Virus record (IMG/VR): IMGVR_UViG_3300025889_001044
Location: 1 to 22,474 of that record
From: a virus
DNA length: 22,474 nucleotides
Strand: one strand, 5' to 3'
This document shows, piece after piece, positions 14,987-21,302 of this stretch. The notes beneath the pieces were generated by a model that worked only from the letters and a program-made list of their open reading frames with translations, searched no databases and had not been told where the DNA came from. The position numbers were made by a program, and so were the translations under genes. Position 1 is the stretch's first letter; each line of letters starts with the position of its first letter.

Positions 14987-15463
14987 TTACGACTGCGTGA
15001 TCGCGTTGTAGACCGCCGTCACGCCGATATCGGTGCGTCCTCCGGTGTTGAGCACGAAGCTCTCGGCCGTGCTGCCGCGCCTGAAGTAGAACCGTGGGCT
15101 GGTTGATGTCACCGTCTGGTTATCCAGGAGCGTGTCGATCCGGTCCATGATCTGCTGGGCGCGAAGCATCGAGATGCTCCCGCTCTGATTATCCCATACC
15201 GTGACCCTGAAGCTCGGCCTGGCGAAGGCCCGTGAACCGCAAAGCGCCGTCTCGTCCTCGCTGCTTCCGCCCATCGCGAACACAACGTAGGGGAACCTCG
15301 GGGCCTTGCGCGATACCGGGTCGATCTCCGGCGCCACGGTGTTGTAGATGCCCTGCTGGTAATTGGCCGGGAGGTTGTCCGCCGCGAGTAGATCATCGAG
15401 CGTCGAGTCCGCCACCAACGTAGCGTATATCCATCCCTCGATCACGCCTGCCTCGAACGCCAT
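14987..15463 (-). CDS. Tail terminator/completion-like protein (DUF3168 type)
   Basis: The 158-residue product begins MAFEAGVIEGWIYATLVADS and has the layout of DUF3168/tail-terminator proteins: an N-terminal helix, an early FPYVVFAMGGSSED strand (57-70), FRVTVWD (85-91), an SMLRAQQIMDRIDTLL helix (97-112) and a closing strand TDIGVTAVYNAI (144-155). Such proteins cap the tail tube where it joins the head. It lies between the gp10-like neck gene (TGATG overlap at 15463) and the tube gene, the usual order. Fold is inferred from pattern, not alignment. Confidence 0.78.
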   Translation of the reverse strand: MAFEAGVIEGWIYATLVADSTLDDLLAADNLPANYQQGIYNTVAPEIDPVSRKAPRFPYVVFAMGGSSEDETALCGSRAFARPSFRVTVWDNQSGSISMLRAQQIMDRIDTLLDNQTVTSTSPRFYFRRGSTAESFVLNTGGRTDIGVTAVYNAITQS

Positions 15464-15888
15464 CAGAAACCTCCCAGGATCGAACGGATGGCCTTTTGGA
15501 ACGCCTTCTCATGTCGACGAACAGCGGGACCGAGGAACGGCCTGGCGGGGATATGCTTGCCGTTCTCCGCGATCCAGCCGATCTCGAGCGGGATACCGTA
15601 CTCCGCGCCGACGTTCACCTCCGCGGTCGTCCGGTTGATCCGGCGATGCTTGATGCTGTTCGCAAGGTTGCCCGTATCGCTGTTTGGCGGGAACCCGGGT
15701 GGCGAGGACCAGTGCACCTTGCCACCGCGGTCGTATGGCAAGTGCTGGCCCGAGCTTTGCAGGATCGATTGCTTGGTATCGCCCTCGATGTTCGCCGCGG
15801 TCGCCATCACCACCATCTCGAGCTTGTCGAGGTTGTCGTGGTACCTCCGCAGGTTCGCCAGGCGGATATCGACGCCCAATCGGATCAC
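15463..15888 (-). CDS. HK97 gp10-like neck/tail-completion protein
   Basis: The 141-residue product matches the gp10-like family: an N-terminal helix (LANLRRYHDNLDKLEMVVM, 10-28), then GNLANSIKHRR (73-83), a strand VNVGAEYGIPLEIGW (90-104), and the signature IPARPFLGPAVRR (112-124) before a final helix. These proteins join the head-tail interface and the tail end. The start is GTG at 15888, overlapping the stop of the preceding gene (GTGA). It precedes the tail terminator, as in HK97-like gene orders. Confidence 0.86.
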   Translation of the reverse strand: MIRLGVDIRLANLRRYHDNLDKLEMVVMATAANIEGDTKQSILQSSGQHLPYDRGGKVHWSSPPGFPPNSDTGNLANSIKHRRINRTTAEVNVGAEYGIPLEIGWIAENGKHIPARPFLGPAVRRHEKAFQKAIRSILGGF

Positions 15889-16238
15889 GGCGCCAGCACC
15901 TTGATCTCGAGCGGGCCGAACCGCCTAACCACGCTGCCGACGGTAAACCCGATCGTGAGCCGCACCAGCGCGGACGTTGGGTAGGCCGCCGGGTTGAGGA
16001 TCGATACGATGCCCTGCGCCGAGTACTGTTTCGTGAGGGTCACCGTACCGCCTCCAAACGAGTACGCCGAGCCCGTCGCGATATTCGTGTAGGTGGCCGA
16101 CAAGGTGCCGGTCGTGATGTCGATCGGCGATCCGTTCTCGTCGACCAGACGAACAACGTAGACGTGCCAGTCGCCCGTCCAGGCACCGAGTTGCTGGATC
16201 TTGTCTGGATCCTCATAAAGATCGATAATCTCGGCCAT
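15885..16238 (-). CDS. Small Ig-like structural protein
   Basis: The 117-residue product looks like a single beta-sandwich. Its pattern resembles the end of the preceding fibre protein (16240-18378): both have a short lead, a VRLVDENG/CTLVDGTG strand, a DIT-G-TLSA stretch, and a closing FGPL-I-V strand (FGPLEIKV here, FGPLRIYV there). This suggests they share an Ig- or BppU-like fold and may derive from one another, or dock to the same partner. It starts one base after the fibre stop and overlaps the gp10-like gene by four bases. A head or neck decoration role is possible but unproven. Confidence 0.7.
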   Translation of the reverse strand: MAEIIDLYEDPDKIQQLGAWTGDWHVYVVRLVDENGSPIDITTGTLSATYTNIATGSAYSFGGGTVTLTKQYSAQGIVSILNPAAYPTSALVRLTIGFTVGSVVRRFGPLEIKVLAP

Positions 16239-16239
16239 C

Positions 16240-18378
16240 TCAAACCTCCCTCACATAGATGCGGAGCGGGCCGAAGACCTGCGTGTCCGAAGCGCCCGTG
16301 GTGCGGGTGATCGTGGCGGTGTAGGTTCCAGCGGTGTTCGTCGTGGTCGTGGTGATCGTCCAGGTGAGCTGCCCGCCAGCGGCGTAAGTTGCCGTCCCGG
16401 TGAGCGTCTCGACGAGCGTTCCCGCGGAGTTGTACACCTTCGCCGAGAGCGTCGCGCCGGTGATGTCGACGCCGGTTCCGGTGCCGTCCACCAGCGTGCA
16501 GTCGATGCCGTGCGTCGCGCCCTTCTGGAGGTCGAGCGGCTGGTCGGCGCCTTGTCCGTCCGCCTTGACCTCGAACGGCCCCATGCGGACGGTCGTCGCG
16601 CCACCGCCTCCACCACCTGCGGGAGCCTGCTCGAGCGCCTGGGCCGTGTACCGGTAACCTGTCGGGCTGTCGGCCTCGATCAACGTGGCCAGTTTGGCGT
16701 AGGTGGACGCCGAATTGTAGTCGGCATCGACGATGGTTCCCGGCTGGATTTCGTGAACGTCCGCCGCGACATGGTGTGCGGCCGTGACCTTGACCTCGTT
16801 GCCATTCGTGCCGTCAGATCGGATCACGAGGCCGCCGAAGGTACCAGCGGTCGTGTGCGACGCCGTGGTGGCGTTCCACACGGCATTCTCGGCCTGCGCC
16901 GCAGTGAGCGTCGAGAGACCCGACTGGATCTCGGTGACCGCGTCCGCGGCGATCGCGTCCGCGTCGATGGCGTTGGTGGCGATGCTCGCGGCGGTGATCA
17001 CGTTCGCATTTATAGTCCCGACGGTAACGGCCGACGTCACCGATCCGACGGATCCTGTAACCGATCCTACGGCCCCGGTAACGCTCGCGGCGCGGACACC
17101 GTCGCCGGTAATGGCCGACGCACCGCCACCCAGAACCTTGCCGCCGACATCTCCGGTGACCGAACCGACCGCGCCTGTAACCGAGCCTACGGCCCCAGTA
17201 ACAGAACCAACCGCGCCCGTAACGCTTCCAACCGAACCCGTAACCGAGCCGACCGAGCCGGTCGTCGAGAAGGTCTGGCTGCTGGCCAAGGTTACGCCCG
17301 AGGCCGACGTGATGTTCGTGGTCGATGCCACCGTCGTCGGGAACGTCGCGGCGAGGAACCCGGTCGGCTGGGTATAGGTTGCCATGCGGCTCGTGATCGT
17401 CGCGTTGAGGTTCGTACCGACAATGTAGCCGGCCGTACCCACGCCGTAGGAGCCAGGAATCGCCGTCGACCACGGATCGCCGGAGGATCCAGCGCCCTTG
17501 AGGTAGGTTCCGGCATATCCAGCGGTCGTGTAACCGCTGATGTCCGTTTGCCAGACATTGGCCGCGGTGAGGCTCGATACCGAGCTGGGGAACGTCACGC
17601 CGGCTGCGGCGGTGACCGTCTGGCCAGCAAGTTGTGTCGTGTTCGCCGTGACCGTGCCGGTAACCGATCCAACGGAACCAGTGACCGATCCCACCGATCC
17701 CGTCGTGCTGAAGGTCTGCGATCCGGAGAGGCTGTAACCGGTCTTGTCCGAGACCGTTCCCGCGGTGACCGCGCCGCCAACGGTGATCGCAAGGCTCGAG
17801 AAGTTTGCCGGGAAGGCTTGCGTGAGGCTATAGCCGGTCTTGTCGTTGTTGGTCGCCACGGTGACGTTGCCGCTCGTGGTGCTAAGTTGGGCGGTGCCGG
17901 TGCCGCTGGTAATGATCGCGCCCGCGGATCCACTCGCCACGTTGGGGAGCGCCGTGAGGCCGAAGCGCACCGTATCCATCAGATCGACGAGCACCAGCTG
18001 ATACTCGACGTAGACTGGAGCCACGCCGGTGCATTGGATCGCGACAATCAACTGCGTCGAGTTCGACACGTTGTACCTCGCGTCCGCGATCTGAATTTCG
18101 TAGATACCGGGAAGGTTAGTCGCGTCAACCTCGCGGAACCGGCATTTGCCAGCGGTCGGAGCCGCGAAGGTACCCAGCGTCGTGATCGTTTCGACGTTCG
18201 TCGCCGCGGATGTATAGGTGGTCGCCGTCGCCTCGACATCGGCAATCGTCGAGATGATCAGACCGCTCGAGCTGGAGGTGAGGCCGGTCTTCCCTGCGCC
18301 GGTTGTCACCGTCGAGTCCTGGAGAAACACGCGGAGGATATTGGAGGTTGCGCCTCGTTTGATGATCTCTTTGGCCAT
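16240..18378 (-). CDS. Repeat-rich fibre-like structural protein
   Basis: The 712-residue product has three parts. Residues 1-135 form a beta-sandwich-like start (KRGATSNILRVFLQDS, and LPGIYEIQIADARY at about 90) like head or tail fibre attachment domains. Residues about 135-590 are low in charge and rich in Gly, Ser, Thr and Val, with blocks of seven-residue AVGSVTG/SVGSVTG repeats at about 222-243, 370-410 and 430-446. Residues about 600-712 form an Ig-like domain after a glycine run. An extended fibrous shaft with a terminal domain is likely. The gene sits among head-tail connector genes, not after the tail genes, so a head or neck fibre is possible. Confidence 0.72.
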   Translation of the reverse strand: MAKEIIKRGATSNILRVFLQDSTVTTGAGKTGLTSSSSGLIISTIADVEATATTYTSAATNVETITTLGTFAAPTAGKCRFREVDATNLPGIYEIQIADARYNVSNSTQLIVAIQCTGVAPVYVEYQLVLVDLMDTVRFGLTALPNVASGSAGAIITSGTGTAQLSTTSGNVTVATNNDKTGYSLTQAFPANFSSLAITVGGAVTAGTVSDKTGYSLSGSQTFSTTGSVGSVTGSVGSVTGTVTANTTQLAGQTVTAAAGVTFPSSVSSLTAANVWQTDISGYTTAGYAGTYLKGAGSSGDPWSTAIPGSYGVGTAGYIVGTNLNATITSRMATYTQPTGFLAATFPTTVASTTNITSASGVTLASSQTFSTTGSVGSVTGSVGSVTGAVGSVTGAVGSVTGAVGSVTGDVGGKVLGGGASAITGDGVRAASVTGAVGSVTGSVGSVTSAVTVGTINANVITAASIATNAIDADAIAADAVTEIQSGLSTLTAAQAENAVWNATTASHTTAGTFGGLVIRSDGTNGNEVKVTAAHHVAADVHEIQPGTIVDADYNSASTYAKLATLIEADSPTGYRYTAQALEQAPAGGGGGGATTVRMGPFEVKADGQGADQPLDLQKGATHGIDCTLVDGTGTGVDITGATLSAKVYNSAGTLVETLTGTATYAAGGQLTWTITTTTTNTAGTYTATITRTTGASDTQVFGPLRIYVREV
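17040..17092 (-). repeat. 21-bp coding repeats, block A
   Basis: Degenerate 21-base units encoding AVGSVTG-type heptapeptides, with the core GTAACCGATCC on the plus strand. Units are diverged, so this is an old in-frame repeat. Confidence 0.65.
17152..17269 (-). repeat. 21-bp coding repeats, block B
   Basis: At least five adjacent 21-base units, starting at 17165, 17186, 17207, 17228 and 17249, each encode SVGSVTG or AVGSVTG. They share CC-ACCG and GTAAC cores and differ mainly at third codon positions, so the peptide is under selection and the length may vary by recombination. Confidence 0.8.
17650..17715 (-). repeat. 21-bp coding repeats, block C
   Basis: Three 21-base units encode GSVGSVTG repeats after QTFSTTG. 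Block B is also preceded in the protein by QTFSTTG, so blocks B and C, with their flank, look like an internal duplication. Confidence 0.65.
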
Positions 18379-18381
18379 AGC

Positions 18382-19500
18382 CTAACCTCTCATGCCTCCT
18401 GCCATGCCGGGATGGACGATCATGCCGCCAGACCCGCCCGCAGTTGACTCGTAACCGTCGATGTACAAATCCCAAACCATTCGACGCGTCGTCGTCTCCG
18501 TAAACGATCCACTCCCGGCGGTTGTCCTGGTGATGTAATACGCCTCGTAGTTTTGATTCAAAGCCTTGAAATAATCAGTTCCACCGGTTTTGAAATCCAA
18601 ATACGCATGGTTTTGGTCGTTGGTCCCAGACGTGCGCTTGACGGCAAGATAGTATTTCGTCCCGGCCTGTAAATCGATCGCTCCGTTGAAATAATAGACA
18701 CGAGAATTGCCTATCGCAGATCGCGCGTAAATAACATCCGTGTCCATTGATGCGGTTGCATTAGCCATTGGCGTGGTGCCATTTACGGTGTCGTAGATAT
18801 TCAGCTGTGTGTCGTTGGTGTTGGCTGTGTGGCCCCAAACTCGGACACCGGTCACGCGGAATGCCTTTATGCCAGAGCAAATCAATTTGATGCTGTTTCC
18901 GCTCTCCTGCGTCGTGATTGGATCATTCGCCTCAGCGGACCATGGATACCCGTACCATGTAGTCGATGTTCCATATGCGTACAATGGTGCGCTATTAATG
19001 GTTTTGGCACCGTTGGTGCAAATATATGGGAGATATTCCGCATTGGACGCATACGAGTCGGTCCCATGGTTGCGATTGATGGTGATCGTATCCGATGCGC
19101 CGAATCCACTCCGCGGCTCGAGCACCACCGCGAATGCGGTCCCTCGAGTCAATGTGGCAGATGTACCCAGCGTCACGCTGACGAACGTGGCATTGTTTGC
19201 CGATGTCACGGTGTAATCGCCGTAGTTGGTCCAAGTGCCACTAGGCAATCCATTCGTGGCTGAGACGGTCTGGATACCGCATCGCAAAACCTTCGTCGCC
19301 GCACCTGCGGAAGAGGATTGATAGAACGCAACACGAGTGCAGGTGATCGAATCTTCCGGCATGAATACACCGGCGACATAAGTCCCGAATGACGTGCTAT
19401 TGGAGTTGAAAACGGTCGTCGTAAGGTCAACGCCCGCGGTGCGTATTTTGACCGTCTTCCAGGCGGGCAGGATCATTGTTGGTCCAGCTGTTGTTGCCAT
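18382..19500 (-). CDS. Fibre-like structural protein, AT-rich gene
   Basis: The 372-residue product begins MATTAGPTMILPAWKTVKIR and is beta-rich. It appears to have two tandem domains of similar style: residues about 25-165 (VAFYQSSSAGAATKVLRCGI, then a VVLEPRSGF strand) and about 215-340 (VRVWGHTANTNDTQLNIYD, then YYLAVKRTSG). It ends in a glycine-rich tail, GGMIVHPGMAGGMRG. The start is the ATG overlapping the previous stop (TAATG at 19500). The gene is more AT-rich than its neighbours (24 of 60 bases are G or C at 18541-18600), which suggests recent exchange. A sugar-binding or adhesion role is inferred from style and position only. Confidence 0.72.
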   Translation of the reverse strand: MATTAGPTMILPAWKTVKIRTAGVDLTTTVFNSNSTSFGTYVAGVFMPEDSITCTRVAFYQSSSAGAATKVLRCGIQTVSATNGLPSGTWTNYGDYTVTSANNATFVSVTLGTSATLTRGTAFAVVLEPRSGFGASDTITINRNHGTDSYASNAEYLPYICTNGAKTINSAPLYAYGTSTTWYGYPWSAEANDPITTQESGNSIKLICSGIKAFRVTGVRVWGHTANTNDTQLNIYDTVNGTTPMANATASMDTDVIYARSAIGNSRVYYFNGAIDLQAGTKYYLAVKRTSGTNDQNHAYLDFKTGGTDYFKALNQNYEAYYITRTTAGSGSFTETTTRRMVWDLYIDGYESTAGGSGGMIVHPGMAGGMRG

Positions 19501-19778
19501 TAGGGCACCACCTGGACCCAAATATCCGATGGATTGGAAACGTCGAACAGGGCCCGTTTGCTCATAACCTGCTCTTGCAACCAATCCAATACCAGCATTC
19601 TGCGGATCATTTCTTTGTATTGATTCGGGTCGTTGAAAAAGTCGGCCGAATTTGCATAAGAAAACTCGGTCGTGGTGTCATCGTCAAACATTGCGATGAT
19701 CTTTTCGCCTTCGGTCCTTGCGGATACGAGCTGGAGCGAGAGGACAACGGGGCTTGCATTGGCCGGGATGTCTGGCAT
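19500..19778 (-). CDS. Small protein of the AT-rich cassette
   Basis: This 92-residue protein begins MPDIPANASPVVLSLQLVSA. It has a beta-like first half, an acidic middle (AMFDDDTTTEFSY, 29-41), a helix (PNQYKEMIRRMLVLDWLQEQ, 51-70) and a hydrophobic end. I do not recognise it. It abuts the membrane protein upstream with no gap and shares one base with the fibre gene downstream. Its base composition is also AT-rich (28 of 60 G+C at 19621-19680), so it probably moved together with the fibre gene, perhaps as its partner or chaperone. Confidence 0.76.
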   Translation of the reverse strand: MPDIPANASPVVLSLQLVSARTEGEKIIAMFDDDTTTEFSYANSADFFNDPNQYKEMIRRMLVLDWLQEQVMSKRALFDVSNPSDIWVQVVP

Positions 19779-20045
19779 TTATTCGTCGCCCTTTTTGGTC
19801 AGCGCGAACACCGGCTCGGTCTTGTCTGCGCGGGTGAAAAAGCCCATCAGCGCACCGACCATCGCGGGGATTAAAGCATTGACGCTCATCATCCCGGCGA
19901 ACTTGATCCGCGCGGCGATCTCCTCCAGCCCTGCCTCCTGCGGCATGGGAGTTGCGAACGCCTGCTGCATGGCCGGAGATACCACCGCGATAGTCGTCGC
20001 CAGCATCACCGTGACCAGCCTCTTGATCGACACATTGCGGATCAT
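19779..20045 (-). CDS. Small membrane or exported protein
   Basis: The 88-residue product starts with basic MIRNVSIKR, then a hydrophobic run (10-29) ending AMQQAFATP, which looks like a signal peptide with an AxA site near residue 32. A second hydrophobic stretch (about 49-70, GMMSVNALIPAMVGALMGFF) is a likely membrane span, followed by a charged tail. The ATG at 20045 shares its A with the stop of the preceding mini-gene (TGATG), with GGAGG seven bases upstream; an earlier ATG at 20051 is too close to that site. Two spans or an exported form are both possible. A holin or lysis accessory is one reading. Confidence 0.74.
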   Translation of the reverse strand: MIRNVSIKRLVTVMLATTIAVVSPAMQQAFATPMPQEAGLEEIAARIKFAGMMSVNALIPAMVGALMGFFTRADKTEPVFALTKKGDE

Positions 20046-20158
20046 CACCATGCCTCCGAAAAACCGCCAACGACGGTAATGAACTGGTAGGCCATGATCG
20101 CGCATCCGATCACCGCGAATACCTTGATCACGAACCCAATGATCTTGTCTTGGTTCAT
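20045..20158 (-). CDS. 37-residue single-span membrane protein
   Basis: The product begins MNQDKIIGFVIKVFAVIGCA and continues with IMAYQFITVV, giving one membrane span at about residues 7-30, and ends GGFSEAW. It is too short for usual gene finders. Support comes from exact coupling on both sides: its ATG overlaps the stop of the upstream gene (ATGA, 20158-20155) and its TGA shares one base with the next ATG (20045). Function unknown; small single-span proteins in this setting are often holins or antiholins. Confidence 0.7.
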   Translation of the reverse strand: MNQDKIIGFVIKVFAVIGCAIMAYQFITVVGGFSEAW

Positions 20159-20367
20159 TGCGCGCCGTGCCTTAGGATAATTTGCAAGACGTTCTTGACC
20201 TCGTTTTCGAGAGAGTCAAGCCGTCGCCCATGGTCCTTGAGCGTGGCCGCCGTCCCGGTGATCTCGGCCTCCATCTTGTACATCATATGGATCAGCTTGC
20301 CAACACCACCACCAATGGCGATGATGCCCATAACGATCACCGCGGCCCATCCGCTGTCGAGTGTCAT
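20155..20367 (-). CDS. Membrane-anchored coiled-coil protein, holin-like
   Basis: The 70-residue product has one N-terminal membrane span (about 6-26, GWAAVIVMGIIAIGGGVGKL) followed by an amphipathic helix or coiled coil (30-65) with a heptad-like LKDHGRRLDSLENEV. This form resembles XhlA-type holin-associated proteins and other short phage membrane proteins. The ATG at 20367 overlaps the stop of the head-closure gene (ATGA). The open frame extends upstream to 20679, but that part overlaps the head-closure gene and has no ribosome binding site evidence. It is first of three consecutive small membrane proteins. Confidence 0.75.
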   Translation of the reverse strand: MTLDSGWAAVIVMGIIAIGGGVGKLIHMMYKMEAEITGTAATLKDHGRRLDSLENEVKNVLQIILRHGAQ

Positions 20368-20729
20368 TGCGCACGCTCCTCGAGGTCGATGTGCTGGATA
20401 AGCAGGTCCGTCGTCCCCGCATCGCTGCCAGTCACTTCCCAATATCGGTTGTTGTCGCCCGGTATGTAGACCCGGTCGCGTGGCTCGATATCGGCCGACA
20501 ACGGCAAGAGTAGCGCCCATCGGCTTACCGCCTCGATACCACCAGCCACCTGCGTCTCGGTCCCGATCCCCGCGGTCATGCGCCCCTTGTGCGTCCCAAT
20601 CTTGCGCCAGGAGAGCGTCGTTCCTCCACGCCCGTCCGCGGTCATCGTGAAGCGGTGCACCTCGACGGTGTCGGGACAAAGCCGCGCCACGAAGCGGGCC
20701 GATAGACGCTCGCGCAGACCGGTGTTCAT
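20364..20729 (-). CDS. Head-closure/head-tail joining protein
   Basis: The 121-residue product is a small beta-barrel-like protein with the head-closure pattern (SPP1 gp16/HK97-like connector): an N-terminal helix (RERLSARFVARLC), a TVEVHRFTMTADGRGG strand pair, GRMTAGIG, then DRVYIPGDNNRYWEVTGSD (84-102) and a final strand HIDLEER. Such proteins close the portal after DNA packaging. It follows the connector gene with a TGATG overlap and precedes the membrane protein genes with ATGA. Position after the connector agrees with the call. Confidence 0.8.
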   Translation of the reverse strand: MNTGLRERLSARFVARLCPDTVEVHRFTMTADGRGGTTLSWRKIGTHKGRMTAGIGTETQVAGGIEAVSRWALLLPLSADIEPRDRVYIPGDNNRYWEVTGSDAGTTDLLIQHIDLEERAQ

Positions 20730-21229
20730 CAGATGATCACCAGCGGACGAAACACCTCCGCCTGCCCGAGACAATGCGTCCGCAGCTGCGAGAGCTTGAC
20801 ATCCTGAGCGCCGTCCTTGGCATCGATCTCGCCGGCCACGCGGGACGCCTTGATGAGCCAGACCTGCCGCGCCGCGGAGCGGACATCGTACCGCTCGACG
20901 TGCGCTGGTCCGACGTCCACCCAGAGAAGCTGGGGATCGGATGGTCCCTCCGAGTAGGCCCAGCCTTGGAACAGGTTGCCAGGCGCGGTCGGCCAGTCGG
21001 GCTCGGTCGAGGCCGTCGTGCCCGCCGTGCGGCACTCGTACACGCGTCCATTGGGCGTGGTCGGGACCACCCGAGAGCCGACGCTATAGGCCGTCGCGGC
21101 CGTCCAGGAGCTGAACCGCTCGAACTGGTCGACCACCGTGCCGATATCGGTCGTCGATACCTCGGGGTACGCGGTCGCATCGCACCAGAGGGAGACGCGA
21201 GCAATAGCCTCGGATCGGGTGAGTCCCAT
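20729..21229 (-). CDS. Head-tail connector (adaptor) with inserted sugar-binding-like module
   Basis: With the ATG at 21229 the product has 166 residues. Residues 1-40 (LTRSEAIARVSLWCDA, then VVDQFERF) and 111-166 (VERYDVRSAARQVWLIKASR, then a charged stretch) look like the helices of a connector/adaptor protein of the HK97 gp6/SPP1 gp15 kind. Between them, residues about 41-108 have W-T-A-A-T-AYSVGSRVVPT, YECRTAG and a late LLWVDVG strand, the pattern of carbohydrate-binding module 5/12-type beta modules common in phage proteins. A TTG at 21247 is an alternative start, but it lies in the tail of a terminator; no strong ribosome binding site precedes the ATG. Confidence 0.74.
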   Translation of the reverse strand: MGLTRSEAIARVSLWCDATAYPEVSTTDIGTVVDQFERFSSWTAATAYSVGSRVVPTTPNGRVYECRTAGTTASTEPDWPTAPGNLFQGWAYSEGPSDPQLLWVDVGPAHVERYDVRSAARQVWLIKASRVAGEIDAKDGAQDVKLSQLRTHCLGQAEVFRPLVII

Positions 21230-21241
21230 GGTTGGATTATC

Positions 21242-21281
21242 CCACAAAAGAGAAACCCTCCCGGTGCGTCCACCGGGAGGG
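21242..21281 (-). terminator. Terminator-like hairpin after the capsid gene
   Basis: CCCTCCCGGT (21256-21265) pairs perfectly with ACCGGGAGGG (21272-21281) around a six-base loop; on the minus strand TTTCTCTTTTG follows. It lies 21 bases after the capsid stop. Partial termination here would give far more capsid message than downstream message. Confidence 0.9.
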
Positions 21282-21302
21282 TCCGATCAGCCAAAGCCCG
21301 TA

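Noticed and set aside
17040-17715. CRISPR-like array
   Set aside because: The 21-bp repeats are adjacent without unique spacers, in frame, and code for a heptapeptide in a fibre protein.
16510-18447. A 645-codon plus-strand frame opposite the repeat-rich fibre gene
   Set aside because: Stop-free antisense caused by repeated GC-rich codons; composition is Arg/Gly/Asp-heavy with no fold-like pattern, and it would be the sole plus-strand gene in a 16-kb minus-strand operon.
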